A stretch of 64,000 nt of DNA from Lactobacillus helsingborgensis (GCF_000970855.1 NZ_KQ034047.1:347623-411622); one strand, 5' to 3'; positions 8,868-18,576 are shown, counted from the first letter of the stretch. The notes: generated by a model not told the origin, from the sequence alone. Translations and numbers: made by a program.

Positions 8868-9311
8868 TTGACTGAAAAAGAAAATAATAGCACAGATAAA
8901 GATAACGAAAAAGAACAAGAAAAAGACAAAAAAGAAGAAATCAAGGTTGTGATGCCCGACGCTGAATGGACTACTATGCCACAGGCAGAATTTGCTGAGC
9001 AACCTGAACACTTAACAGTCTTTGCTGATTTTTATATTGCCAAGTTTAATCAACGCGATTTAGAAATCATGAACTTGTACGATGATAACTCCAACATGGT
9101 TGATATTAACCACTATCTTCTGGACAACATTCACTTTAGCCGCAAGGAATTAGTTAAGCATGTATTGCAATATCATGCACAAAACTTCCAAAGTATAATT
9201 GATCAAATTGCAGACAAAGATAATGTTGATGCCACCAAGATGACATCATATGATGATTGGGACAATTGGTACGAAGATCGTCGCAATAATATTCCTACTT
9301 CTTTATCATAA
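8868..9311 (+). CDS. Conserved hypothetical acidic protein
   Basis: 147 aa. The first 26 residues are almost only Glu, Lys, Asp and Asn (a disordered charged head). The rest is a small globular helical domain with aromatic residues (AEFAEQPEHLTVFADFYIAK; SYDDWDNWYEDRRNN). No signal peptide, membrane segment or enzyme motif is visible, and I do not recognise a family. The start is TTG at 8868 with AAGGAG nine bases upstream. A terminator follows, so it is probably monocistronic. It precedes kup, but the terminator argues against co-transcription. Confidence 0.65.
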   Translation: MTEKENNSTDKDNEKEQEKDKKEEIKVVMPDAEWTTMPQAEFAEQPEHLTVFADFYIAKFNQRDLEIMNLYDDNSNMVDINHYLLDNIHFSRKELVKHVLQYHAQNFQSIIDQIADKDNVDATKMTSYDDWDNWYEDRRNNIPTSLS

Positions 9312-9356
9312 TTTACTTGTGTAATAGCAAAAAAAAGAACAAAATAGATACTTAAA

Positions 9357-9384
9357 AGAGAATGCCAAGATGACATTCTTTTTT
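9357..9384 (+). terminator. Terminator between the acidic protein gene and kup
   Basis: AGAATGCCA/TGACATTCT forms a 9-bp stem with one mismatch and a 3-base loop, followed by T6. Confidence 0.8.
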
Positions 9385-9431
9385 ACTTAAAGCAAACTTT
9401 AAAATATTGTCTATGGGAGTACATAATTACT

Positions 9432-11462
9432 ATGGATAAAAATAAGAAGCGGATTTCAGCTGCCGGTTTATTAATTACCATCGGAATTGTATATGGTGAT
9501 ATCGGAACTAGTCCGCTCTATGTAATGAAGTCAATCGTTACGGGAAATGGTGGTATTGCCAACGTTAATCGGGAATTGATTTTAGGTTCAATTTCTTTAA
9601 TTTTTTGGACGGTAACATTATTAACCACCGTGAAGTACGTCCTGATTGCTCTTAGAGCCACTAACCGTGGTGAAGGCGGAATATTTGCGTTATACGCATT
9701 AGTACGTAAAAGGGCCAAGTGGCTGGTCATGCCGGCTCTAATCGGAGGAGCGGCACTCCTAGCTGACGGTACATTGACGCCAGCGGTCACGGTCACCACT
9801 TCGATTGAGGGACTTAAGAATATGCACTTTGGTTCCAGCGTTCCTGTACCTAACCAAAATGCTGTCATTATCATCACGATTGCAATTTTGCTGGTGCTGT
9901 TTTCAATTCAAATGCTTGGCACCAGCAGTATTGGTAAAGCTTTCGGCCCGATCATGTTTGTCTGGTTTACATTTTTGGGAATAATCGGCGTCTACAATAT
10001 GACGAATGACTGGTCGATCTTAGAAGCACTTAATCCTGTATGGGCAATTAAAGTTCTGTTTAGTCCCTCCAACAAGGCAGGTATTTTTATTCTAGGTTCT
10101 ATCTTCCTTGCCACTACTGGTGCGGAAGCCCTCTATTCCGATGTCGGTCATGTCGGTAAAGGCAATATTCGGGGATCATGGCCCTATGTTTTTCTCTGCT
10201 TAACCTTAAATTATCTGGGTCAAGGTGTCTGGATACTGCAAAATCCTAATTATCAGTCTCATGGCGGTGAACTTAACCCGTTCTTTGAAGCTGTGCCCGA
10301 TGATTTGCGTTTATTTGCGATTATCTTAGCTACCATTGCCGCAATCATTGCTTCTCAAGCATTGATTACAGGGTCGTTTACACTGGTTTCAGAAGCCAGT
10401 GGTTTAAAGTTTTTACCGCGAATGAATATTAATTACCCAACGACCAAGCATGGTCAAATTTATATTCCATCGGTAAACAAGATGATCTGTATAGCTACTA
10501 TTGCCATAGTAATTTTTTTCCGGACATCAGAACACATGGAAGCAGCCTACGGTCTGTCAATTACGGTCACCATGTTGATGACTACCCTGCTTTTATTTGA
10601 ATACTTGGGTTCAAAACATCATCCGCTAATATTGCGTCTGTGTTTCCTACTTGCTTTTGGCTTTATTGAAGGCATGTTCTTGATTTCCAGCCTGACCAAA
10701 TTTATGCACGGAGGCTACGTCACTGTCTTAATTGCTGGTTTCATTGGTGTCATTATGTTCATCTGGTACTTCGGTAATAAGGTGCGCGATAAGCACGAAG
10801 GTGCGCATACTTATGTACGGTTAGACGAATATACTGATATGCTGACGGATTTAAGCCACGATGATGATTACCCCACTTACGCTACCAATTTGGTTTACAT
10901 GGCCAAAGTTAAATACAATAAATTTATTAAGCGTGAGATTATGTATTCTATTTTGGATAAAAGACCTAAACGGGCAAAGGCTTATTGGTTTGTAACTGTT
11001 AACATCACTAATGAACCGTTCACTGCCAGATATGCTGTTAATACTTATGGCACTAAAAACGTCATTAACGTGCAGCTCTATCTCGGGTTTAAAAAGCAAA
11101 CCAGCGTTAACGTTTACTTGCGTCAAATAGTTCACGACTTGATCAAAGACGGCACAATTGAAGCACAACCTCAAGATTACACCACTACCCCAGGACGTAA
11201 AGTAGGTGACTTCTCGTTTGTAATCGTCAATGAAGCTGTCAGTCCCCTTACAAGATTGAAAGGCTTTGAAAAAGTGATGTTGAAAGCAAGAGTCTGGTTA
11301 CAGAACCTTTCATCTAATCCAGCATCTTGGTTTGGTTTGGAATACACCGACACTGTTGTCGAACAGGTACCTCTTATCTTAGGCAAACCAAGACATAACT
11401 TACACATCAAGAGAGTTGCGCCGCGCGACTATTCTAATCTAAAGAATAAAGAATTTGATTAA
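9432..11462 (+). CDS. kup: Kup-type potassium:proton symporter
   Basis: 676 aa, the usual Kup/HAK length. The N-terminal two thirds (about 10-440) hold twelve membrane helices, with the family signatures YGDIGTSPLYV (residues 20-30), EGGIFALYAL and TLTPAVTVTTS. The remaining 230 residues form the cytoplasmic domain, including YFGNKVRDK and a flavoprotein-like C-terminal part. By family it takes up K+ (with H+) at the cytoplasmic membrane under low turgor or low pH. ATG at 9432; the upstream site is weak (GGGAG 14 bases before). It is monocistronic, with terminators on both sides. Confidence 0.95.
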   Translation: MDKNKKRISAAGLLITIGIVYGDIGTSPLYVMKSIVTGNGGIANVNRELILGSISLIFWTVTLLTTVKYVLIALRATNRGEGGIFALYALVRKRAKWLVMPALIGGAALLADGTLTPAVTVTTSIEGLKNMHFGSSVPVPNQNAVIIITIAILLVLFSIQMLGTSSIGKAFGPIMFVWFTFLGIIGVYNMTNDWSILEALNPVWAIKVLFSPSNKAGIFILGSIFLATTGAEALYSDVGHVGKGNIRGSWPYVFLCLTLNYLGQGVWILQNPNYQSHGGELNPFFEAVPDDLRLFAIILATIAAIIASQALITGSFTLVSEASGLKFLPRMNINYPTTKHGQIYIPSVNKMICIATIAIVIFFRTSEHMEAAYGLSITVTMLMTTLLLFEYLGSKHHPLILRLCFLLAFGFIEGMFLISSLTKFMHGGYVTVLIAGFIGVIMFIWYFGNKVRDKHEGAHTYVRLDEYTDMLTDLSHDDDYPTYATNLVYMAKVKYNKFIKREIMYSILDKRPKRAKAYWFVTVNITNEPFTARYAVNTYGTKNVINVQLYLGFKKQTSVNVYLRQIVHDLIKDGTIEAQPQDYTTTPGRKVGDFSFVIVNEAVSPLTRLKGFEKVMLKARVWLQNLSSNPASWFGLEYTDTVVEQVPLILGKPRHNLHIKRVAPRDYSNLKNKEFD

Positions 11463-11471
11463 TATAAAATT

Positions 11472-11506
11472 GCACCTGTAGAACAAATTTACAGGTGCGA
11501 TTTTTA
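11472..11506 (+). terminator. Terminator of kup
   Basis: GCACCTGTA/TACAGGTGC is a perfect 9-bp stem with a 9-base loop and a T-rich tail. The following 240 bases to the next gene are AT-rich, and I see no feature there beyond a possible TTGACA at 11692-11697. Confidence 0.85.
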
Positions 11507-11745
11507 TTTCTAAGTAATTAATTATTTTCTCTAGTATTAAGACGGCTTTATTTTTAAAAAAGCAAGAATTAAACACATAAATTATGACAAAATAAAAAAG
11601 AGTTTTTAGCTTATTAATCATACTTATTATTAGAATAGCACGGTAAGTTAATAAAGTTTTATTTCAATTCAAAGAAGCAGATTTAAATCGTTTGACAATA
11701 AATTTAAACCATAGCTTTAGAAGATACAATAGCGCTGGAGGTATA

Positions 11746-12324
11746 ATGCTATCTTGTAAATCAAAATCAAACAATTTCTATAAGAATAATAAATATTGGT
11801 ATCATGGTACTACGTTAAATGCTGCAAAATCAATTTTAAAAAATGGAATAGACCCTCTATTTGCAAAAAAGCATCTTCCCTCTAATACGTATGATTTTGG
11901 ACCAGCTTTTTATTTAACTTCAAATAAAAGTCAGGCTATTAAATGGGCTGTTAGAAAGTCATCTTTAGGTCTATATAACTTAGATCCTGCTATAGTAATT
12001 ATTAATATGAAAAATATACTGACAGGACTTGGAAAAGAATTTCCGGAAATGGACGAAAATTGGGCACGATTTGTATTAAATAATCGTTTGGGCTATAAAC
12101 AACTTGATAGCTTAGAATATGTTTATGGTTGCATAGCCGATGGTAGTTTGACAAGCGCTGTAACTAAATATAAAGAAAATAAAGACTTTGCCTCTTTTAA
12201 AAAGAGCGTCTATAATAAACATTATGAAACAAGTTATGATCAATTAGCTTTAATTAGTGAAAGCTTATGCAAACAGATAACAGTTGATCGAATTAAGATA
12301 GTGAGGTGTAAGTACAATGGATAG
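11746..12324 (+). CDS. DUF3990-type ADP-ribosyltransferase-like protein (putative toxin)
   Basis: 192-aa protein. It has the DUF3990 layout: WYHGTTLNAAKSIL near the N-terminus (His in place of the first ART triad residue), DFGPAFYLTSNKSQAIKWA about 45 residues later, and a later LEYVYGCIADGS carrying a Glu. DUF3990 is classed with ADP-ribosyltransferase folds and is usually encoded with a small DUF3791 protein, as here. I infer an NAD-dependent modifying toxin. The frame is open to a TTG at 11692, but GGAGG at 11737-11741 supports ATG 11746. It overlaps the downstream small gene by 8 bases, so the pair is translationally coupled. The AT-rich composition and isolation between kup and pepO suggest acquisition. 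Confidence 0.62.
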   Translation: MLSCKSKSNNFYKNNKYWYHGTTLNAAKSILKNGIDPLFAKKHLPSNTYDFGPAFYLTSNKSQAIKWAVRKSSLGLYNLDPAIVIINMKNILTGLGKEFPEMDENWARFVLNNRLGYKQLDSLEYVYGCIADGSLTSAVTKYKENKDFASFKKSVYNKHYETSYDQLALISESLCKQITVDRIKIVRCKYNG

Positions 12325-12517
12325 AGATATTTTCCTTAAGCAAATGATCGCCTTTGCTGTGAATAAAGGTATAAGTGAAGACCAAGCCCAGCGAATTATG
12401 AATAAATATATTGACAAGCTTGATACAAGCGACTCCATTGTGCAACACATTGGGCCTGAATATTATGCTTATCAAATATTAATTAACGAAAAGTTGGTAG
12501 ATTTTGTAGCTCTTTAG
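12317..12517 (+). CDS. DUF3791-type small partner protein (putative antitoxin)
   Basis: 66 aa, predicted helical, with no signal peptide or membrane segment (MDRDIFLKQMIAFAVNKG, then DQAQRIMNKYIDKLDT). Size, order and overlap match the DUF3791 partner found with DUF3990 proteins. Its ATG lies within the last codons of the putative toxin gene, with GTGAGGTG upstream. I infer that it neutralises the ADP-ribosyltransferase-like protein. There is no direct sequence evidence of binding. The toxin-first order differs from the common antitoxin-first arrangement. Confidence 0.55.
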   Translation: MDRDIFLKQMIAFAVNKGISEDQAQRIMNKYIDKLDTSDSIVQHIGPEYYAYQILINEKLVDFVAL

Positions 12518-12550
12518 TTTTTAAGTAATAGAGTTTAAAATTAAGCTAAC

Positions 12551-12586
12551 AAAAAAGAAACATTGTCGAGCAATGTTTCTTTTTTG
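12551..12586. terminator. Bidirectional terminator between the DUF3990/3791 pair and pepO
   Basis: AAAAAAGAAACATTG and CAATGTTTCTTTTTT pair perfectly around a short loop. A-runs and T-runs on both sides serve both convergent units. Confidence 0.9.
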
Positions 12587-12599
12587 TTTTTAAAACTAA

Positions 12600-14549
12600 T
12601 TACCAGATGTGTACACGTTTTTCAGGGTCTAGCCACATACCATCTTCCTGCTTAACGTCAAAAGTCTTGTAGAAGTCATCTTGACATTGACTTTGAACGT
12701 TAGCACGCAGAGGACCGGGTGCGTGAACATCAACTGCAGTCTGGCTCTTAATTGCCTCAGTCAATTGCTTATTAGCCCAAATCCGCGCGAAGTTTTCAAA
12801 TAATTTCTTTAAATCATCATTTTCATTCTTAGCGGCTTCAACTGCAGCAGTCAAACCACCTTGATCTGCGATGTTTTCAGAAACGATCTGCTTACCGTTA
12901 AGCTTAACTGGACCGTATTCAATACCATCAAACAAGTCAATTTCAGCTTGCGTCCGCTTCTTAAATTCAGCGTAGTCTTCGTCAGTCCACCAATTCTCCA
13001 TGTTACCTAATTCATCGAATTGAGCACCATTGTTATCAAAGGCGTGGGAAACTTCATGGGCGATAACAGAACCGATACCACCGAAGTTGGCTGCTCTGTC
13101 TTGCTTCAAATCGTAGAATGGTTTTTGCAAAATAGCTGCAGGGAATGTCAGATCATTTCTTTGTGGATCATAGCAGGCATTTACCAAGTTACCTGGCATT
13201 GCCCAAACAGTCCGGTCAACTTCCTTGTGGAGTTGCTCAAGGTTGTACTTTTGCTGCTCAATAGTAAATGCACGTTCATTTGAATAAAGGCTGCCACCCT
13301 CACTAGCTGGAACCACCTTCAAACGATTATAAATTTCTTCAATTTTACTTGGATAACCGATCTTCAAAACCAGTGCGTCTAGTTTAATGATTGCACGTTT
13401 CTTAGTTTGTTCGGAAAGCCAATCATTATTTTGCAGACGCTCCTTATATACCTCAAGCATACGGTGAATCATATCTTCAACGTCTTTTTTGGCATCTTCA
13501 CCAAAATAGGTTTGTCCGTAATAGACACCAACTACTTCACTAAATGCTTCATTTGCAATGTGATAAGCCTGCTTTTCACCACTAGACAACTTAGGCTGGC
13601 CATATAAAGCTTGGCTAAATGGAAACGCTGCTTCTCGGAAGTCTTGTGACAAGGAGTCAGCAGCCGCGTTAATAAAGATAACAATCATCCAGCCCTTGAT
13701 TTCATCAAAGTTTTCTTCATTGATAATTTCGTTAATGTGATCCAAGTAGCGTGGTTCTTCAACAATAATTCGTTCCGGTTCTTCACCAATTGCTTCTTTC
13801 AAGTAGTAAGCAATCTTGAATTGATCAAACTTAGCTTCAAAGTCCTCAATCTTCATTGGATTGTAAGTAGCAGGATAATCTGCCCACTCTTCTGTAGACT
13901 TAACGATCTTAGATAGCTTAGCATCAAACTTAATAGCATCTTCTGCATATTTTTCTGCTTTAGCCTGATCAATACCAGCCATGGTTAAAAGCTTAACTGA
14001 CTGCTTTTGCAAAGTATCTAACAATTGAGGTGCATCAGTAGTTTGATAAGTTGTAGTGTCAGGTAAAAATGTGCCAGGACCCGAGAAGCATAAAACATTA
14101 ACTTTGGTATTCTTCATGTCAGGTGAAACGCCAAAGCTAAATGGGAGTAAGGCAAAAGTTGCTAAGTCAGGCGCATTCAAATTAAAATCTGAAAAGTCCT
14201 TTAATCCGGCAAGCATTTCCAAATCAGCTTGAATTGGTTCAGCACCGTCTTTATTTCTCTTATCAAAGTCTTTGGCAATTTGATACAACTTAACGGCTTC
14301 CGCCAAATTAGGTACATTCGGAATTTCTTTTTTACCAGAAGCAAAATCTGCAAAGTCTTGCATCAAGTTTTTTTCAACTTCAACGTCAATACCGTCAAAA
14401 GAAGCCATCCGTGAACGGTCTTCAGGAATTTTGGTTTTTTCAATCCACTCAGAGTTAATTGCTAAATACAAGTTATCTTGCGGACGCGCCCCAACATTGG
14501 GTTCGATAATATTACCACTACCGCCGCGAACTGCGAAGTTTTTATTCAT
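12600..14549 (-). CDS. pepO: Endopeptidase O (M13 zinc metallopeptidase)
   Basis: 649 aa, the normal length for lactobacillar PepO. It has no signal peptide, so it acts in the cytoplasm, cutting imported oligopeptides (casein-derived in dairy strains). The zinc motif VIAHEVSHAFDNNG and the downstream third ligand motif SENIADQGG are intact. The C-terminal VHAPGPLRANVQSQ and PEKRVHIW are typical of the family. ATG at 14549 with AGGGAGG upstream. It is a single gene in convergent orientation to the DUF pair. Nothing is unusual in the sequence. Confidence 0.95.
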   Translation of the reverse strand: MNKNFAVRGGSGNIIEPNVGARPQDNLYLAINSEWIEKTKIPEDRSRMASFDGIDVEVEKNLMQDFADFASGKKEIPNVPNLAEAVKLYQIAKDFDKRNKDGAEPIQADLEMLAGLKDFSDFNLNAPDLATFALLPFSFGVSPDMKNTKVNVLCFSGPGTFLPDTTTYQTTDAPQLLDTLQKQSVKLLTMAGIDQAKAEKYAEDAIKFDAKLSKIVKSTEEWADYPATYNPMKIEDFEAKFDQFKIAYYLKEAIGEEPERIIVEEPRYLDHINEIINEENFDEIKGWMIVIFINAAADSLSQDFREAAFPFSQALYGQPKLSSGEKQAYHIANEAFSEVVGVYYGQTYFGEDAKKDVEDMIHRMLEVYKERLQNNDWLSEQTKKRAIIKLDALVLKIGYPSKIEEIYNRLKVVPASEGGSLYSNERAFTIEQQKYNLEQLHKEVDRTVWAMPGNLVNACYDPQRNDLTFPAAILQKPFYDLKQDRAANFGGIGSVIAHEVSHAFDNNGAQFDELGNMENWWTDEDYAEFKKRTQAEIDLFDGIEYGPVKLNGKQIVSENIADQGGLTAAVEAAKNENDDLKKLFENFARIWANKQLTEAIKSQTAVDVHAPGPLRANVQSQCQDDFYKTFDVKQEDGMWLDPEKRVHIW

Positions 14550-14642
14550 TAAAAGAGTCCTCCCTTTTCATTTAAATTAAAAATAGACTAAATTAATATT
14601 ATCATTTTAATCATGCTGTTAATATTAAAAAGTCTTTACAAA

Positions 14643-15863
14643 TTACTTGTAAAGAGTAATGTGCTTACGCAATTTAGCATGGAGTGGCAGTAAAAGCACA
14701 ATCATCATAAAAATACCGCAAGCAGCAATTATGAAAAAGGGAATATAACCTGCTCGGTCAATCACTAACCCACCAAACAGTGGTCCAAAAGCTTGTCCTA
14801 TTCCCCGCGCAACATTAATTTCGCCCTGATATTTACCCTTACTGCTAAGAGGTGACAGGTCGTTAATATAAGCTGGAACAGCTGGAAAAGCAGTCGCTTC
14901 ACCCAAAGTCAAAACTACCATTGAGAGTGCGAAATGCGCAAAATCTTTGGCAAAAATCAACGTCGCAAATGAGATAGCAAACATAAGCGTCCCAAAAATT
15001 ATCTGGTGGAAAAGATTTTTAAAAAGATGCGGAAAGCGTGCCAAAATTACTTGCACAGTAACGATAATCGCACCATTTAGCGTCCATAACAAGCTGTATA
15101 AATGAAATGGTATTCCAAGCGAAACCATATAAACGGATAAATTAGACTCCCAGTTCATGTACATGAGCCAAGTCACGGCAAGTGAAATCAAAAATCCGAT
15201 CATGAGCATAAAGTTATACTTAGGCATTGATTCACTTTTATGTTTCTCACCCTTTTCAGCAACATTCTTTTGCCGCTTTTTGTGATAAGTACTAATCGGG
15301 CGATAGTGAATTGCGGCGTTAATGCAGGCAATCGCAAATAATGACGCTGCCAAAAGGAATAGAAATTCGATTGAAAAATCATATAGGTACCCTACTAACA
15401 GCGTACCAGTAACCGTTCCTACATTCTGGGCAAAGTAGACCAAATTAAACACATAACGACCCGAATAATTATGCAGGCTAGTCGCGATTGAGTTGATTAA
15501 AGTCCCATTCCAGCCGCTAATACAACCTGTAAGAATAAGCCAAAACCAGTATTCCGGCCAACCATGGAAAAACGCCATACAGAATAAGACCAGTGCATCA
15601 AGCCCCAGTCCAGTAACGATTAGCGGGTACGGATTAACTCGGTCGTATAGCCGACCTGCTATTAGGGAACCCAAAACGTTACTGGCGCAATTGCAAAATA
15701 AAACAACCCCTATTACAGAAAGGCTGATGTGTAATTGTTTGTTTAAATAAACGGAAGTTAAGGGCCAAACAAAACTCGACCCAATCCACGTTGCTAACTC
15801 CCCCAGTAAAAGCCAGCGCAACTTAATTTCTGTTTCCTCATTAGAATCATGTTTAAGTTTCAT
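14643..15863 (-). CDS. MFS transporter (DHA1-like exporter)
   Basis: 406-aa membrane protein with 12 predicted helices. The first helix pair includes LLLGELATWIGSSFVWPL, and the loop 2-3 motif is recognisable as AGRLYDRVNPYPL. Helix 4/5 carries GWNGTLINSIATS and the second-half loop carries a proline-rich entry (AFPAVPAYINDLS). By family it exports small molecules or drugs with proton exchange. The substrate cannot be read from the sequence. ATG at 15863 with GAAAGGAC upstream. It shares direction with the upstream flavoprotein gene but is separated by 245 bases and a terminator. Confidence 0.8.
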   Translation of the reverse strand: MKLKHDSNEETEIKLRWLLLGELATWIGSSFVWPLTSVYLNKQLHISLSVIGVVLFCNCASNVLGSLIAGRLYDRVNPYPLIVTGLGLDALVLFCMAFFHGWPEYWFWLILTGCISGWNGTLINSIATSLHNYSGRYVFNLVYFAQNVGTVTGTLLVGYLYDFSIEFLFLLAASLFAIACINAAIHYRPISTYHKKRQKNVAEKGEKHKSESMPKYNFMLMIGFLISLAVTWLMYMNWESNLSVYMVSLGIPFHLYSLLWTLNGAIIVTVQVILARFPHLFKNLFHQIIFGTLMFAISFATLIFAKDFAHFALSMVVLTLGEATAFPAVPAYINDLSPLSSKGKYQGEINVARGIGQAFGPLFGGLVIDRAGYIPFFIIAACGIFMMIVLLLPLHAKLRKHITLYK

Positions 15864-16026
15864 TTATTCAGTCCTTTCTATTTTTAGATTCCATTTACCA
15901 GTTTAGCAAGAAGTATTAAAAATGAACACCCTTTTAAATACAAAAAAGACGAGAGATTTTCATTAGTATTCATAACCATGTTTGGTAAAAAGTGGGACTA
16001 TAGCATCCCTGCCAAGCGCAAATAAA

Positions 16027-16067
16027 AAGACTGCTAAACCCGCTAAACATAACGGCTTATCAGTCTT
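16027..16067 (-). terminator. Terminator of the flavoprotein gene
   Basis: AAGACTGCTAA/TTATCAGTCTT stem with one mismatch, followed on the minus strand by TTTTTATT. It lies 41 bases past the stop at 16108. Confidence 0.7.
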
Positions 16068-16107
16068 CTTTATTCATATCTATTAAAGCTGACTTAAATA
16101 GTTTTTA

Positions 16108-17577
16108 TTATTCCCTTACAAACTCACTTGCCTTTTCACCGGCAATCCGACCTGAATTCCACGCAAACGCATTGCTCAAGCCTTCAATTGTTGGATAAGA
16201 CGAATCAAACATTCCGGAGGCATTGTTACCAACCGCATAAACTCCAGGAATAACCTTGCGGCTAGCATTCAGCGCTTCAAAGTTCTCATTCACGAGTCCG
16301 CCACCAACAGTACCCAGTGTAGTCGAATTTGCCCGTACAGCATAGAACGGTGCTTTGACCACCGGAATTGACATAAACGAACTATCTTTATAAAAATCAG
16401 TGTCATCATGCTTTGCGACTAATTCGTTGTAGTGGGCAACATTTTGCTGCAGCACTTTAGCATCAACATTCATCTTATCAGCTAATTCTAAAATAGTATC
16501 AGCCTTATAAGCCGCCTTTTCCTGCACAGCTTCTTGCAAGTCACTTTCAATCTCGGCAAATGGTCCTACCTTATGTGTCATAGGCTGACCGTCTAATAAT
16601 CTAAAAGTTCTTTCAAAAGAGCTGGTCCAATTAAGACTGGCAGTTTTCAAATAATCAACTAGAGCTTGGTCTAACAAGAAATAATAGTAGCCACCATTGG
16701 CATAAACCGTGTCGCCCCAAAGAGCAAAATCGTATACTAAATCTTCATTGGTAAACCTCTTGCCTTCTTTATCTATCCATAAAAAAGGCAAGCACGTTAA
16801 CGTAAATATTGTGTCATTATGCCATTTAGGATTAGAGGCTGAAAAAACCGTAGCGGCATGATTTTCAAATATTCTCTTATAATTATTAATTCCACCAACT
16901 TCTTGCAGCATTCTTAAGCCGTCGCCAGTGGCCTTTCTTTCGCCCATTGAGTATAAATCATCCGGATCAATTGCCAGACTTCGGGCAATTTCCTGTCTAT
17001 TACCAACAAAACCACCATCAGCCAAAATAACTGCCTTAGTTGCTAAAATGCTGGTTTGATTATTTTGGACAACTTCAACTCCAGTGACCCGACCATTTTC
17101 CCGAATTATTTTATTAACGGTTGTTTCAGTCAGTAAGACGCCACCAGCTTTTTTAAAGTTGTTCATTACTCTGTCAAAACCATTAAATTTATCTATAAAC
17201 TGGTGATAAGTCCGAGGGTGATTTTGGTGTACTTCTTGGGTATTGGTTACAAGCTCTGTATCTAAACCATTTTCTTTGAGCCAGTCAATTGTAGAAGCCG
17301 ATTTAGTGACAATAGCTTTAGTCATTCTGGCATTGGAAGAATGGTGGGTATAATTTATTATTTCTTCATAAGCGTCTTTGACAGTATAGTTGACGTTTGC
17401 TGCCTTTTGCTTTGTGCTTTCAGCCGCAAACAGCCCTTGGGCACCGAACTTACCGGCACCGCCAAACTTAGCGCCCTTTTCCAAAAGCGCAACTTTAGCG
17501 CCGTTCTGTGCAGCAGCTAAGCCGGCGCCAATTCCCGAAGCACCAGCACCAATAACGACAATATCAAATTTAGTCAT
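16108..17577 (-). CDS. FAD-dependent oxidoreductase (fumarate reductase flavoprotein family)
   Basis: 489-aa cytoplasmic flavoprotein. An N-terminal Rossmann dinucleotide motif (VVIGAGASGIGAGLAAAQNG, then LLEKG) is followed by AVILADGGFVGN and the C-terminal FAD motif VYAVGNNASGMFDSSYPTIEGLSNAFAWNSGRIAG. No FMN-binding or cytochrome domain is attached, so it resembles the stand-alone fumarate/urocanate-reductase-like enzymes. The substrate is unknown. A LysR-type gene starts divergently 115 bases away and probably controls it. ATG at 17577 with AAAAGGAGTG upstream. Monocistronic. Confidence 0.85.
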   Translation of the reverse strand: MTKFDIVVIGAGASGIGAGLAAAQNGAKVALLEKGAKFGGAGKFGAQGLFAAESTKQKAANVNYTVKDAYEEIINYTHHSSNARMTKAIVTKSASTIDWLKENGLDTELVTNTQEVHQNHPRTYHQFIDKFNGFDRVMNNFKKAGGVLLTETTVNKIIRENGRVTGVEVVQNNQTSILATKAVILADGGFVGNRQEIARSLAIDPDDLYSMGERKATGDGLRMLQEVGGINNYKRIFENHAATVFSASNPKWHNDTIFTLTCLPFLWIDKEGKRFTNEDLVYDFALWGDTVYANGGYYYFLLDQALVDYLKTASLNWTSSFERTFRLLDGQPMTHKVGPFAEIESDLQEAVQEKAAYKADTILELADKMNVDAKVLQQNVAHYNELVAKHDDTDFYKDSSFMSIPVVKAPFYAVRANSTTLGTVGGGLVNENFEALNASRKVIPGVYAVGNNASGMFDSSYPTIEGLSNAFAWNSGRIAGEKASEFVRE

Positions 17578-17692
17578 AACGATTCACTCCTTTTTATATC
17601 TAACTAAATTATATTATTTCCATTAAAAAGCGCTTTCTTGATTGTGCACATGCAGAGTTAAGGTTAGACTTAACACTAGATGAGGTATAAAA

Positions 17693-18529
17693 ATGTATGA
17701 CCATGAAATTGACACTTTTTTCACAGTAGCAGAAGCCGGCAGCTTTTCCGCTGCCTCCAGGACATTATATATATCGCCATCAGCCGTAGTGCAACAGATT
17801 AATTTATTAGAAAATAAAATGGACTGTGAATTATTTAAGCGTGATTCACACGGTGTTACTTTAACCGAAGCTGGCAAATTATTTTTAAAGCAATGCCGTA
17901 AAATTAAGCGGGTATACATAGAAACCGAAGAAATAATGAAAAAATACCAGCGCACGCTAGTAGTAGGAACTGGCTACCTAAGCACGACCAACTTACTTGA
18001 TAAGTTTTGGCTGGATTTTTTACGCGCAAATAATGTCCAACTAAAATTTCAAGAGATTAAAGACTATGAAAAAATCCCGCAAAACATTGACCTTATAGAA
18101 AGCCTGTATTCACAAGAACCGATTCCTAAACAAGGCTTTTTATTCAAAAAGGTAACCACTAGCCCATTGCTAATAGCTATTCCGCCACAAAACAAGCTGG
18201 CGCAAAAAGAAAAATTGACAATTTCCGACTTGGATAAGCAAAAAATACTCATTATTAATAGCTCTGTTTTAAAACAATCGGGACAGATCAGGCATTTTAT
18301 TAAAAGTAATTGTCAAAAGACCCACTTGATTAGCTATTCTGTCTTTAACAAGGCACTCGTCAACGAAGCTATCATCAAAAACTACCTTATTCTAGTCCAT
18401 GAAACTTTAGCCAGTTCTTGTTCTCCACTTATAAGTAAAAAAGTCAATTGGCATTTTAACGCAGACGTTGGGTTCTTTTACCGGAGCGATGCTAATATGA
18501 TTACCAAAAAGCTAATTGCAAAAATCTAA
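17693..18529 (+). CDS. LysR-family transcriptional regulator
   Basis: 278 aa. Residues 1-60 form the LysR winged helix-turn-helix (FFTVAEAGSFSAASRTLYIS, then AVVQQINLLENKMDCELFKR and VTLTEAG). The effector-binding part (about 85-278) is shorter and more divergent than usual. It is transcribed divergently from the flavoprotein gene with only 115 bases between, the classic arrangement for a regulator and its target; the inducer is unknown. ATG at 17693 follows TGAGGTATAAAA. A bidirectional terminator follows the stop. Confidence 0.88.
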   Translation: MYDHEIDTFFTVAEAGSFSAASRTLYISPSAVVQQINLLENKMDCELFKRDSHGVTLTEAGKLFLKQCRKIKRVYIETEEIMKKYQRTLVVGTGYLSTTNLLDKFWLDFLRANNVQLKFQEIKDYEKIPQNIDLIESLYSQEPIPKQGFLFKKVTTSPLLIAIPPQNKLAQKEKLTISDLDKQKILIINSSVLKQSGQIRHFIKSNCQKTHLISYSVFNKALVNEAIIKNYLILVHETLASSCSPLISKKVNWHFNADVGFFYRSDANMITKKLIAKI

Positions 18530-18534
18530 CTAAC

Positions 18535-18576
18535 AAAAAAGATGATTACAGCCATCTGCTGCAATCATCCTTTTTT
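18535..18576. terminator. Bidirectional terminator between lysR and the D-Asp ligase gene
   Basis: GATGATTACAG/CTGCAATCATC stem with one mismatch, with A6 before and T6 after. It serves the two convergent genes. Confidence 0.9.

Noticed and set aside
11692-11745. TTG start for the DUF3990 protein
   Set aside because: TTGACA here looks more like a -35 element, and GGAGG supports ATG 11746.
12265-12475. Minus-strand frames over the DUF3990/3791 pair
   Set aside because: They are antisense shadows without RBS; the plus-strand pair has coupled starts and family motifs.
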